Part shown: positions 27,012-36,854 of the stretch, one piece after another
Numbering within the stretch: the stretch's first letter is position 1
How the letters are laid out: each line of letters begins with the position of its first letter
Source: JBBROS01 sp965199595
GTDB taxonomy: Bacteria; Pseudomonadota; Alphaproteobacteria; Acetobacterales; Acetobacteraceae
Direction of reading: 5' to 3'
Assembly: GCA_965199595.1 (NCBI GenBank)
Contig: OZ241182.1
Coordinates: forward strand, 186,001 to 250,000
DNA length: 64,000 nt
Made by a program: the position numbers and the translations under genes
The notes under the pieces: generated by a model
What the model saw: the letters and a program-made list of their open reading frames with translations, nothing else
Databases searched by the model: none
What the model was told of the DNA's origin: nothing

Positions 27012-27591
27012 GGATCAGAGGCTTGTCGCTTGGGCACGCGCGGTCAAGGCACGCGCCGGCAAATCAGGGGCGCGTGCCATCCCGCCCCTATGGCTGTTCA
27101 CCGACGCGGCGCGCATGCCGGACCTGGTTGCCGTCGTCCGGCACCTGCCGAAGGGGCTGTGCGGCGTGGTGTTCCGGCACGATGGCGCGCCGGGCCGGCA
27201 CGCGCTGGGCCGGCAGGTGCTGATGGCCTGCCGCAGCCGACAGCTCCTGATGGTCGCGGCCGCGCCCTTTATACAAGGTGCCGGCACGCATCTGCGCGGC
27301 GGTCGCGGCCACAAGGCACCATGGGCGGGGCCCATCACCGCCTCCGCCCATGGTGTTCAGGACCTGGTGAGAGCCCGGCGCGCCGGGGCATGGCTCGCCT
27401 TCCTCTCACCGGCCTTCCCGACCCCAAGCCACCCTGGCGCCCCCGCCCTTGGCCCGGCCCGCTGGGCGGCGGCCCGTCACCGGGTGCCCGGCCTGCCCGT
27501 GCTGGCGCTGGGCGGTATCGACCCGCGGAGCCTCCGCCGGCTACCACGATCGCTGGCCGGCATCGGAGCGATTGGCGCCCTGTTGCCATAG
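27010..27591 (+). CDS. ThiE/TenI-like protein, diverged
   Basis: 193 residues with a small TIM-barrel pattern: PPLWLFTDAARM (~25-36) resembles the ThiE start, AFLSPAFPTPSHPGAPALG (~130-148) matches the phosphate-binding region, and LPVLALGGIDP (~163-173) is the C-terminal barrel motif. Key thiamine phosphate synthase residues are altered: the Lys after PT is His, the VHLGQ-type segment reads THLRGG, and no DR Mg-binding pair is visible. It may be a TenI-like or otherwise repurposed enzyme. The ATG at 27010 overlaps the divergent yggS ATG; the frame stays open to 26965. Confidence 0.65.
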   Translation: MDQRLVAWARAVKARAGKSGARAIPPLWLFTDAARMPDLVAVVRHLPKGLCGVVFRHDGAPGRHALGRQVLMACRSRQLLMVAAAPFIQGAGTHLRGGRGHKAPWAGPITASAHGVQDLVRARRAGAWLAFLSPAFPTPSHPGAPALGPARWAAARHRVPGLPVLALGGIDPRSLRRLPRSLAGIGAIGALLP

Positions 27592-27612
27592 GTCCGAGGC
27601 TCCACGGCCATT

Positions 27613-27630
27613 TGTGGCTTCACGGCCACA
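27613..27630. repeat. Inverted repeat downstream of the ThiE-like gene
   Basis: TGTGGC (27613-27618), a six-base spacer and GCCACA (27625-27630) form a perfect 6-bp stem. It could be part of a terminator for the ThiE-like gene or an operator for the porin gene 180 bp downstream. There is no T-run, so no function is assigned. Confidence 0.35.
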
Positions 27631-27811
27631 GTGTTTCGCGATTGCCATGAATGCCCCACGTTCACGATTGCGGGTGCGGTCTTGCCTTGGCAATACTCTC
27701 CGCAGGTCTGGCTGCCTCGCCCGACAGGCAAATCTCGCACCGCGGGGTCTGGAGAAACGGGGCGAGGCCTTGATAGTCCGCCGTTCTGCGGCGTTTTGAG
27801 GAGGTTTTTTG

Positions 27812-29281
27812 ATGCGTAAGCTCCTGCTGGCCACCGTGGCCGTGCTGGGTGCGTCGATCGGGGTGGCCAGCGTGGCCGACGCCCAGACGGCCAGCCCCGC
27901 TCCCGGCACCGTGACTGTCCGCCTGAACGGCCGTTTCCGGTTCTACGGCTATGTCGCCTTTGACCGCGATGCCGACAACAACGCCGCCGGCACCGCGACC
28001 GGCACCGTCAACACCGTGACGGGCAATGGCACCGCGACCGGCACCAGCAAGCAGGCCAATTACGGCTTCGGCGACTATGCCCGCCTGTATCCCGGCTTCG
28101 ACGGCGTCGCCGCGAACGGCCTGAAGTACGGCGCCAGCCTTGAAATCCGACAGGACCAGGTGTCCGGCGCCGGCGGCGGCGCGTTCGGCTCCATCTCGGG
28201 CCAGAACCGCGCCCGCAGCGGCCTGTATTTCCGTCGTGAGTGGGGCTACCTCGGCACCGACCAGCTCGGCACGATCCGCCTGGGCTCGACCGACCAGCCG
28301 TCGTCCCTCTACATGACCGGCAACTTCGAGAACTTCGACGGCGGCGGCCTGAACGGCGACATCCCCGCCCTGGTCTCGCAGAACACGATCATCACCTGGC
28401 CGTTCGGCGACGTGGGCGGCGTATACACCACGATGAAGGCGATCTACCTGTCGCCGCAGCTGTACGGCTTCGACATGGGCGCCTCGTTCGAGCCCAACAC
28501 CGGCAACCTCAGCATCAACAACAACTGCGGTTCCGGCAGCCCGGTCGGCACCAACTTCGTGAACGCCAGCGGCGCTTTCACCAACGCTGCCGGTGCGAAC
28601 GGCCAGGGCGTCTCCGGGCCGGGCTGCGACCGCCTGTCCTCGGCTCCGTCCAACGTCGAGAGCCAGCGTCGCCGCAACACGGTCGATGCGCTGCTGCGCT
28701 ACCGCGGCACCTTCGGCGGCTTCGGCGTCGCCGCCACCGCGGGCTACATCGCCAGCTCGCACGTGCTGGACAACCAGACGGGCGTGGCCTTCAACAACAA
28801 CAGCCTGACGGGCGCCACCCGTTACAACTACGAAGGGCTGAGCATCGGCGACTTCGGCGTCGCGCTGAGCTACGCCGGGTTCTCGGTCGGCGGCAAGTAT
28901 CAGTTCGGCCGCTTCAACAACGGTTCGTTCAGCACGGTCCCGAAGGGTCTGCCGGACGGTGAGGCCTTCCTGGTCGGCGGCTCCTACACCATCGGGCCGG
29001 TCGTCGTCGGTGCGCACTACCTGAACTTCAAGAGCGCGGGTGACCTGCAGAACGCGGTGCAGGGCCGTCAGCGTCGCGAGCAGGGCGTCGCCGCCGGTGC
29101 CACCTACTCCGTGGCTCCTGGCGTGTCGCTGTTCCTCTCCGGCCTCTGGAGCGAGCGCAAGCAGAACGGCTTCGACTTCATCACCGGCCAGGGCGTGAGC
29201 GGCGCGACGCCGCGCGGCACCACCTTCAACAACAAGGTTACGTCGACCATCTTCGCCGTCGGCACCTCGTTCACCTGGTAG
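27812..29281 (+). CDS. Outer-membrane porin
   Basis: 489-residue porin. A clean signal peptide (MRKLLLATVAVLGASIGVASVADA, cleaved before QTASP) precedes a beta-barrel made of short amphipathic strands; the last strand, SSTIFAVGTSFTW-like, ends in the terminal aromatic typical of outer-membrane proteins recognised by BamA. RLNGRFRFYGYVAFD starts the first strand. The start at 27812 is set by a near-perfect GAGGAGG seven bases upstream. A strong Shine-Dalgarno, a strong terminator and many preferred codons suggest high expression. Substrate selectivity unknown. Confidence 0.9.
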   Translation: MRKLLLATVAVLGASIGVASVADAQTASPAPGTVTVRLNGRFRFYGYVAFDRDADNNAAGTATGTVNTVTGNGTATGTSKQANYGFGDYARLYPGFDGVAANGLKYGASLEIRQDQVSGAGGGAFGSISGQNRARSGLYFRREWGYLGTDQLGTIRLGSTDQPSSLYMTGNFENFDGGGLNGDIPALVSQNTIITWPFGDVGGVYTTMKAIYLSPQLYGFDMGASFEPNTGNLSINNNCGSGSPVGTNFVNASGAFTNAAGANGQGVSGPGCDRLSSAPSNVESQRRRNTVDALLRYRGTFGGFGVAATAGYIASSHVLDNQTGVAFNNNSLTGATRYNYEGLSIGDFGVALSYAGFSVGGKYQFGRFNNGSFSTVPKGLPDGEAFLVGGSYTIGPVVVGAHYLNFKSAGDLQNAVQGRQRREQGVAAGATYSVAPGVSLFLSGLWSERKQNGFDFITGQGVSGATPRGTTFNNKVTSTIFAVGTSFTW

Positions 29282-29301
29282 TCTCCGGTTCGCCGGAACA
29301 G

Positions 29302-29333
29302 GGGGCGGTGGGAAACCACCGCCCCTTTTCTTT
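29302..29333 (+). terminator. Intrinsic terminator of the porin gene
   Basis: A perfect 10-bp stem (GGGGCGGTGG / CCACCGCCCC) closed by a GAAA tetraloop (29312-29315) is followed by TTTTCTTT. It begins 21 bp after the porin stop. This is the clearest rho-independent terminator in the window. Confidence 0.92.
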
Positions 29334-29444
29334 GTCCACCCTTCGAACTCAACGCCCCGAACCGCATCCCGCGCTTGGCGTTGCCAGTGGTTCCGATTAT
29401 GAGAGGCACGGATGCGCGGTGCGCCTTGCCCAGGTAGATCAAAG

Positions 29445-29978
29445 ATGATGAAACGTTTGCTCGCCCCCCTCTCCTTGAGTGCGATGCTGGTGATCGCGGG
29501 ATGCAGCGGCGGCAGCAAGCTTCGTGGCGTGGCCGACGACGAATACCAGGACTACCGCACCAAGGGCGGCGAGCAGGGCAAGCTGTTGGGCGACCAGGGC
29601 CTGGTGTTCGGCATCGGCAAAGGTGCCGCCAAGCCCGATGAGGCCGGCAGCGGCGCGTTGGGCGTGAACGCCTATCTGTGGCGCGGTGCCCTCGACACCC
29701 TCGCCTTCATGCCCCTCGCCTCGGCCGACCCCTTCGGCGGCGTGATCATCACCGACTGGTACGAGCCCCCCGCCGGCCAGGGCGAGCGCTTCAAGGCCAC
29801 CGCCTACATCCTCGGCCGCCAGCTGCGGGCCGACGGCGTGAAGGTCTCGATCTTCCGCCAGACCATCAACAACGGCCGCTGGGTCGATGCCTCGGTGAGC
29901 CCCGTCACCACCAGCGAGATCGAGAACAAGGTGCTGGCCCGCGCCCGCGAGCTTCGGGCCCAGACCGCCCGCAACTGA
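29445..29978 (+). CDS. DUF3576 lipoprotein
   Basis: 177 residues. A lipoprotein signal ends in the lipobox VIAGC (~16-20), so the mature protein is probably lipid-anchored in the envelope. The rest matches the DUF3576 pattern, for example LGVNAYLWRGALDTL (~78-92), ADPFGGVIITDWY (~99-111) and RVDGVKVSIFRQ-like strands. The family is widespread in Alphaproteobacteria, usually just upstream of leuS as here, and may be linked to outer-membrane assembly given the lptE gene in the same cluster. ATG at 29445 or 29448. Confidence 0.85.
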   Translation: MMKRLLAPLSLSAMLVIAGCSGGSKLRGVADDEYQDYRTKGGEQGKLLGDQGLVFGIGKGAAKPDEAGSGALGVNAYLWRGALDTLAFMPLASADPFGGVIITDWYEPPAGQGERFKATAYILGRQLRADGVKVSIFRQTINNGRWVDASVSPVTTSEIENKVLARARELRAQTARN

Positions 29979-30032
29979 ACGCCGTCCACACGGGCGGCAC
30001 GCAACTGATCTGATGGACCCGGTGGCCTCGCC

Positions 30033-30070
30033 GGCCGGGCATCATCCGCCCGGCCCTCCCATCGGGAGGG
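30033..30070 (+). promoter_or_regulatory. Two overlapping hairpins in the leuS leader, one covering the Shine-Dalgarno
   Basis: Hairpin 1 pairs GGCCGGGC (30033-30040) with GCCCGGCC (30048-30055). Hairpin 2 pairs CCCTCCC (30054-30060) with GGGAGGG (30064-30070), which is the leuS ribosome-binding site. The two share bases 30054-30055, so full formation of both is mutually exclusive. This could control leuS translation; the effect is inferred. Confidence 0.45.
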
Positions 30071-30080
30071 AGCTTTCCGC

Positions 30081-32657
30081 ATGAACGACGAACCACAGGC
30101 CGCGCAGGGCTACGATTTCCGCACCGCCGAACCACGCTGGCAGGTCGCCTGGGCCGAACAGCGCTGCTTCGAGGTCGACGACCTGCCCACCGACGGCAAG
30201 CCGAAATACTACGTCCTGGAGATGTTCCCCTATCCCAGCGGCAAGATCCACGTGGGCCATGTGCGCAACTACACGCTGGGCGACGTGGTGGCACGCTACA
30301 AGCGTGCCCAGGGCTTCTCCGTGCTGCACCCCATGGGCTGGGACGCCTTCGGCCTGCCGGCCGAGAACGCCGCCCGCGACCGCGGCATGCACCCGGCCCA
30401 ATGGACCCGCGCCAACATCGTCGCCATGCGCGCCGAGCTGAAGCGCATGGGCCTCTCCATCGACTGGTCCCGCGAGGTCGCCACCTGCGAACCCGGCTAT
30501 TACGGCCATCAGCAGAAGCTGTTCCTCGACTTGCTCAAGGGCGGCATCGCCCAGCGCCGCGAAAGCTGGGTGAACTGGGACCCGGTGGACGGCACCGTGC
30601 TGGCCAATGAGCAGGTGATCGACGGCCGCGGCTGGCGCTCCGGCGCCCCGGTCGAGAAGCGGCAGCTGAACCAGTGGTCCATGAGAATCACCGACTACGC
30701 CCCCGCCCTGCTCTCCGCCCTCGACGACCTGGACCGCTGGCCGGACCGCGTGCGCACCATGCAGGCCCGCTGGATGGGCCGCAGCGAGGGCGCCCGCGTC
30801 CGCTTCGCCCTCACCCCCGCCGACGCCGCCCTGGCCGAACAATCCGAGATCGAGGTGTTCACCACCCGCCCGGACACGCTGTTCGGCCTCAGCTTCATCG
30901 CCCTGGCGCCGGAACACCCGGTCGCCGCCGTCATCGCCGACCAGAACCCCGAAGCCGCCGCCTTCATCGCCCGCGCCCGCAGCCTGGGCACCAGCGAAGC
31001 CGCCATCGAGACCGCCGAGAAGCTCGGCTTCGACACCGGCCTGCGCGTGCAGCACCCCTTCGACCCCGGCCGCACCGCACCCATCTGGATCGCCAACTTC
31101 GTGCTGATGGAATACGGCACCGGCGCCATCTTCGGCTGCCCGGCGCATGACAGCCGCGACTTCGAGTTCGCCCAGAAGTACGCCTTGCCCATCCTGCCGG
31201 TGGTCGATGGCGGCGAAGCACCCCTGCCCTATGCCGGACCCGGCACGCTCATCAACTCCGGCTTCCTCGATGGCCTGGACAGCGACGCCGGCAAGCGCGC
31301 CGCCATCGACGCCCTGGAAAACACCGCGGACGGCACCGGCGTGGTGAACTGGCGGCTGCGCGACTGGGGCATCAGCCGCCAGCGCTACTGGGGCTGCCCC
31401 ATCCCCATCATCCATTGCCCCACCTGCGGCGTGGTCCCGGTGCCGGCCGGGCAGCTGCCCGTCGTGCTGCCCGAGGATGTCAGCTTCGACCGCCCCGGCA
31501 ATCCGCTGGACCACCACCCCACCTGGAAGCACGTCGCCTGCCCCGCTTGCGGCCAGCCCGCCACCCGCGAGACCGACACCTTCGACACCTTCGTGGACAG
31601 CAGCTGGTACTTCACCCGCTTCACCTCGCCACACGCCGCCATCCCGTTCGACAGCGCCGCGGCGGACCACTGGCTGCCGGTGGACCAGTATATCGGCGGG
31701 GTGGAGCACGCGATCCTGCACCTGCTGTATGCCCGCTTCTTCACCCGCGCCCTGCACGGGCTGGGCGAGGTGTCGGACCCGGAGCCGTTTGCCGGGCTGT
31801 TCACCCAGGGCATGGTCACGCATGAGAGCTACAAGGGGACCGACGGCCGCTGGCTCCCGGTGGCCGAGGTCGAGAAGCTGCCGGACGGCACGGCGCGCCA
31901 CCGCGAGACCGGCGAGGCCGTGACCATCGGCCGCGGCGAGAAAATGTCCAAGAGCAAGCTCAACACGGTCGATCCCGGCGCCATCATCGACGGGCACGGC
32001 GCCGACACCGCCCGCTGGTTCGTGCTCTCCGACAATCCGCCGGAGCGCGACATCGAGTGGACCGAAGCCGGGGTCGCCGGCGCCGGCCGGTTCGTCTCCC
32101 GCGTCTGGCGCCTCGGCAACGCCCTGGCCAATACGCCCGCCATCCCCATCGAGCAGACCCCCGATACCCTCGCGCTGCGCCGCACCGTCCATCGCGCCAT
32201 CGCCGCCGTCACCGAGGCGCTGGAGACCTTCGCCTTCAACGTCGCCGTCGCCAAGCTGTACGAACTCGTCGGCACCCTGGGCGAGGCCGAGCGCGCCGGC
32301 CTCCCTCCCGCGGCCCGGCGCGAGGGGCTGCTCGTGCTGGTCCGCCTGCTCGCCCCCATGGCCCCCCACCTGGCCGAGGAGGTGCAGCACCTGGTCGACC
32401 CGGCCGCCCCCCTGGTCGCCAACCAGGCCTGGCCCATCGCCGACCCGGCCATGCTCGTCATCGACCAGGTCACCATCGCCGTCCAGGTGATGGGCAAGCT
32501 GCGCGGCACCGTCCTGCTGCCGCCCGGGACTGACGCCGCCACCGCCATCGCCGCCGCCGAGGCGGAGCCGAACGTCGCCCGCCTGCTGGAGGGCAGGCGC
32601 GTGGTGAAGCGCATCCATGTGCCGGATCGCATCGTGAACTTCGTGGTGGCGGCATGA
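30081..32657 (+). CDS. leuS: Leucyl-tRNA synthetase
   Basis: Charges tRNA-Leu with leucine. 858 residues, class I synthetase. The HIGH-type motif is in PYPSGKIHVGHVRNYT (~49-64), the CP1 editing domain carries the TTRPDTLFG segment (~258-266), and KMSKS is at 621-625. The ATG at 30081 follows GGGAGGGAG by eight bases. Essential gene. Overlaps lptE by four bases (ATGA). The order DUF3576-leuS-lptE-holA is conserved among Alphaproteobacteria. Confidence 0.98.
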   Translation: MNDEPQAAQGYDFRTAEPRWQVAWAEQRCFEVDDLPTDGKPKYYVLEMFPYPSGKIHVGHVRNYTLGDVVARYKRAQGFSVLHPMGWDAFGLPAENAARDRGMHPAQWTRANIVAMRAELKRMGLSIDWSREVATCEPGYYGHQQKLFLDLLKGGIAQRRESWVNWDPVDGTVLANEQVIDGRGWRSGAPVEKRQLNQWSMRITDYAPALLSALDDLDRWPDRVRTMQARWMGRSEGARVRFALTPADAALAEQSEIEVFTTRPDTLFGLSFIALAPEHPVAAVIADQNPEAAAFIARARSLGTSEAAIETAEKLGFDTGLRVQHPFDPGRTAPIWIANFVLMEYGTGAIFGCPAHDSRDFEFAQKYALPILPVVDGGEAPLPYAGPGTLINSGFLDGLDSDAGKRAAIDALENTADGTGVVNWRLRDWGISRQRYWGCPIPIIHCPTCGVVPVPAGQLPVVLPEDVSFDRPGNPLDHHPTWKHVACPACGQPATRETDTFDTFVDSSWYFTRFTSPHAAIPFDSAAADHWLPVDQYIGGVEHAILHLLYARFFTRALHGLGEVSDPEPFAGLFTQGMVTHESYKGTDGRWLPVAEVEKLPDGTARHRETGEAVTIGRGEKMSKSKLNTVDPGAIIDGHGADTARWFVLSDNPPERDIEWTEAGVAGAGRFVSRVWRLGNALANTPAIPIEQTPDTLALRRTVHRAIAAVTEALETFAFNVAVAKLYELVGTLGEAERAGLPPAARREGLLVLVRLLAPMAPHLAEEVQHLVDPAAPLVANQAWPIADPAMLVIDQVTIAVQVMGKLRGTVLLPPGTDAATAIAAAEAEPNVARLLEGRRVVKRIHVPDRIVNFVVAA

Positions 32658-33187
32658 TCGGCCGCCGGGCCGCGCTGTTGGGCGCAGGCGCCCTGGGCGG
32701 CTCCGTCGCGGGCTGCGGCTTCCACCCGCTGTATCTGCCCGAGGGCGGCAGGAACGGGCCGGTCGCGGCAGCGCTGGCCGCCGTCTATGTGCCGGTGATG
32801 GCGGAGCGCAGCGGCCAGTTGCTGCGCCAGGCGCTGCAGCGGCGGATCGAAGGCTCAGGCACCGGCATCGCCAAGAGATACGAGCTGATCGCCAACCTCT
32901 CCATTGCCACCGAAGGCGTTGCCATCCAGCGCGACAGCTCCACCACCCGCATCCGCCTGACCGCCACCGCACCCTGGAGCCTGCGCCAGCTGAACCTGGC
33001 GCATACCGTGATCACCACCGGCACCAGCCGCGTGCTGGACGGCTACAACATCCTCAACCAGCAGTATTTCGCGGCGGACCTGGAATCCGAGGCGGCATAC
33101 CGCCGGGCTGCGGAATCCCTGGCCGACCAGATCGTCACGCAGGTCGCCATCTTCCTCAAGAACCAGCCGATCCCCACGCCCTCATGA
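32654..33187 (+). CDS. lptE: LPS-assembly lipoprotein LptE
   Basis: 177 residues. A twin-Arg-containing lipoprotein signal ends near AGCGFHPLY (Cys ~21), the hallmark start of mature LptE. The body has RSGQLLRQALQRRI (~53-66) and a C-terminal AAESLADQIVTQVAIFL helix. LptE plugs the LptD barrel that inserts lipopolysaccharide into the outer membrane. Overlaps leuS and holA by four bases at each end. Confidence 0.9.
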   Translation: MIGRRAALLGAGALGGSVAGCGFHPLYLPEGGRNGPVAAALAAVYVPVMAERSGQLLRQALQRRIEGSGTGIAKRYELIANLSIATEGVAIQRDSSTTRIRLTATAPWSLRQLNLAHTVITTGTSRVLDGYNILNQQYFAADLESEAAYRRAAESLADQIVTQVAIFLKNQPIPTPS

Positions 33188-34188
33188 AGATCACGCCGGC
33201 CCGGGCCGCCGCATTCCTGCGCGACCCCGGCACGGCGCGGGTCGCCCTGCTGTATGGCGAGAATGAGGGCCTGGTGCGCCACCGCGCCGACGCCCTCACC
33301 CTGGCCGTGGTGGGCGCGGCGGATGACCCGTTCCGCATCGCCTGGCTCGCCGCCGCCGATCACGGCCGGCTGCCGGAGGAGGCCAGCGCCATCGCCATGC
33401 TGGGCGGCCGCCGCGTGGTGCGGGTGCGGGACGCGGGGGACCTCCTGGCACCCGCCATCGCGCAGATCATGGCGGCGCCCGGCGACAGTCTCGTCCTGCT
33501 GGAAGCCGCGGCCCTGCCCAAACGTTCGAAGCTGCTGGGCCTGGTGGAGGCCGCGCCCAATGGAGCCAGCCTGGTATGCTACCCCGAAGACGCCGCCGGG
33601 CTGCGCAACGCCATCGCGGGCGGCCTGCAGGCCGCGGGCGTGCGCGCCGACCCGGACGCGCTGGCCTGGCTGGTCGATCATCTCGGCAGCGACTACGCCA
33701 GCACGCGCGGCGAGATCGAGAAACTGGTGCTCTACGCCGGCGCCGAGAAGCGGCTGGACCTGGACGCCGCGCGCGCCTGCGTCGGCGACCAGGCCGCCAC
33801 CTCGATGGACGATGCCGCCTATGCCGCCACCCTGGGCGACGTGGCCCTGGCCGACCTCTCGGTGGAGCGCGCCTTCGCCGAAGGCACCGCGGCCGTGGCG
33901 ATCCTGCGGGTGCTGCTGGGCCACATGGTCAAGCTGCACCAGGTGCGCGGCCGCATGGAGGCCGGGTCGGGCGCCGCGGAGGCGGTAAAGGGGCTGCGGC
34001 CCCCGGTGTTCTGGAAACGGGAGCAGGACATGATCCGCTCCGCCGAACGCTGGCCAGGCCCCCGCGTGGCCGCCGCCATCGAGGAGGTGCGCCGGGCCGA
34101 ACTCGCCTGCAAGCAGACGGGTGCGCCCGACGCCGTTCTGGTGCGCCGCCTGGTGCTGGCCCTGGCCCGGCAGGCCAACCGCCGCTGA
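33184..34188 (+). CDS. holA: DNA polymerase III subunit delta
   Basis: Clamp-loader subunit that opens the sliding clamp, 334 residues. Family features are LLYGENEGLVRHRAD (~22-36), LLEAAALPKRSKLLGLVE (~103-120), the AWLVDHLGSDYASTRGEIEKL region (~157-177) and a C-terminal LACKQTGAPDAVLVRRLVL. Last gene of the leuS cluster and convergent with rho, with only 35 bp between the two stops. Confidence 0.94.
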   Translation: MKITPARAAAFLRDPGTARVALLYGENEGLVRHRADALTLAVVGAADDPFRIAWLAAADHGRLPEEASAIAMLGGRRVVRVRDAGDLLAPAIAQIMAAPGDSLVLLEAAALPKRSKLLGLVEAAPNGASLVCYPEDAAGLRNAIAGGLQAAGVRADPDALAWLVDHLGSDYASTRGEIEKLVLYAGAEKRLDLDAARACVGDQAATSMDDAAYAATLGDVALADLSVERAFAEGTAAVAILRVLLGHMVKLHQVRGRMEAGSGAAEAVKGLRPPVFWKREQDMIRSAERWPGPRVAAAIEEVRRAELACKQTGAPDAVLVRRLVLALARQANRR

Positions 34189-34198
34189 TCCGGACGGA

Positions 34199-34214
34199 GG
34201 GCGGCGAACCGCCC
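34199..34214. terminator. Short hairpin between convergent holA and rho
   Basis: GGGCGG and CCGCCC pair around a CGAA tetraloop in the 35-bp gap between the two stop codons. It could assist termination in both directions, but there is no T-run on either side. Confidence 0.35.
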
Positions 34215-34223
34215 CCCAGCGGA

Positions 34224-35498
<1,275 letters not shown>

Positions 35499-35675
35499 GC
35501 GGGCGCCTTGTAGGGGGCCTTTGCGCCGGTCGCCTGGATCAGGCGGCGGGCGGATGTGCCCATGGGTCAGGTCGGGGAGGGGCCGCCCGTTGCAAAACCG
35601 GCAGCGGACATCGCCAGGACGGCGCGTCACACTCCACTACGTCGCACCTCCCAGCCCGATCGTCAAGCCAAACCC

Positions 35676-36131
35676 TCAGAACGGCTTGGCGATCGCCATG
35701 ATGACGATCACCATCATCAGCACCGTCGGCACCTCGTTGGCCATGCGGTAGAACCGCTCGGGCTTCACGTTGCGGTCCTCCAGGAAATTGCGGCGCCACT
35801 TGCCGGCCGCACCCTGGAACCCCGTCATCAGCAGCACGCCGATGAACTTCACGTGCCACCAGTTGAAGCCGTGCCAGTCGACGATCCCCGGCGTCAGCAC
35901 CAGCAGCAGGCCGAACAACCAGGTGGACAGCATCGCCGGCAGCATGATCTGCTTCAGCAGGCGCCGCTCCATGACCTTGAACCGCTCGCTCTCCGCGGAG
36001 CCGCGCACCAGGCCGCAATGGTACACATACAGCCGCGGCAGGTAGAAGATCCCCGCCAGCCAGGCGATCACGGCGATCACGTGCAACGACTTGGTCCAGG
36101 GATAGAACGGCGCCAGCGCCTCGACCGTCAT
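35676..36131 (-). CDS. hemJ: Protoporphyrinogen IX oxidase HemJ
   Basis: 151-residue inner-membrane protein with four to five helices that oxidises protoporphyrinogen IX to protoporphyrin IX, the step before ferrochelatase. Family landmarks are YPWTKSLHVIAVIAWLAGIFYLPRL-type opening (conserved His17), ERRLLKQIMLPAM (~55-67) and WHVKFIGVLLM (~92-102). Its start overlaps the stop of the HAD gene by four bases. hemH and hemE lie downstream of the same strand cluster, so the last three heme steps are grouped. Confidence 0.93.
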   Translation of the reverse strand: MTVEALAPFYPWTKSLHVIAVIAWLAGIFYLPRLYVYHCGLVRGSAESERFKVMERRLLKQIMLPAMLSTWLFGLLLVLTPGIVDWHGFNWWHVKFIGVLLMTGFQGAAGKWRRNFLEDRNVKPERFYRMANEVPTVLMMVIVIMAIAKPF

Positions 36132-36796
36132 GCGGCGCCACGCTGCAGCATAGGAATTAGTTCACCAAGACTGCCGATCGTGACGGCCCCCGCCGCCCGC
36201 TGCGCCGCACCCGTGCCGGTGATGTCCAGCGCCACCACCCGCATCCCCGCCGCCACCGCGGCATGGATCCCGGGAATGCTGTCCTCCACCACCAGGCAGG
36301 CCGCGGGCGGCATCCCCTCGGCCGCCGCCGCCGCCAGGAACACGTCCGGCGCCGGCTTGCCGAGCTTCACGTCATAGGCGCTGTGCTGGCGACCCTGCAC
36401 CAGGTGCGCCAGCCCGGTGTTGCCGAACTTCACGTGCATCTCGGCATGGGACGAGTTGCTGGCGATGCGGAACGGCAGGCCCAGACCCGCCACGCCCTCC
36501 AGCACCTGGCGCGCGCCGGGCACCATCTCGATGCTCTCGAACGCCGCGATCATGGCCCGGCGCAGCGTCTCCACCCAGCCCTCCGGCACCGGCCGGCCCA
36601 GCCGCGCCTCCACCACCCGCGGGATGTCCGCCAGCTGATAGCCCACGAACAGCCGCGTGCTCTCCTGCTCGGTCATCGGCCAACCCAGCCGGCTGATCTC
36701 CTGCGCCACGACGCGGTTGCTCGGCCCCTCGCTGTCGATCAGCACGCCGTCGCAGTCGAAGATCACGAGCCGGATGGGTTCGGGTTGGGCGGTCAT
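36128..36796 (-). CDS. HAD-family phosphatase (beta-phosphoglucomutase-like)
   Basis: 222 residues. Motif I is FDCDGVLIDSE (~12-22), with nucleophile and acid/base aspartates. Motif II is ASNSSH (~111-116), motif III is KLGKPAPD (~142-149), and motif IV is VVEDSIPGIHAA (~165-176). The helical cap lies between motifs I and II. Substrate unknown; the subgroup includes phosphoglycolate and sugar phosphatases. ATG at 36796; overlaps hemJ by ATGA. Confidence 0.88.
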   Translation of the reverse strand: MTAQPEPIRLVIFDCDGVLIDSEGPSNRVVAQEISRLGWPMTEQESTRLFVGYQLADIPRVVEARLGRPVPEGWVETLRRAMIAAFESIEMVPGARQVLEGVAGLGLPFRIASNSSHAEMHVKFGNTGLAHLVQGRQHSAYDVKLGKPAPDVFLAAAAAEGMPPAACLVVEDSIPGIHAAVAAGMRVVALDITGTGAAQRAAGAVTIGSLGELIPMLQRGAA

Positions 36797-36854
36797 GGTC
36801 CCCGGGGAATGGTTGGGGCGCAGTAAGCACCCCCCAGGGACCGATGCAATCGGC

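Noticed and set aside
29984..30080. T-box or amino-acid riboswitch before leuS
   Set aside because: The leader is too short and contains only two simple hairpins; T-boxes are also very rare in Alphaproteobacteria.
30042..32972. A 976-codon minus-strand open frame opposite leuS
   Set aside because: leuS on the plus strand carries all synthetase motifs; the antisense frame has no domain pattern and is low-complexity.
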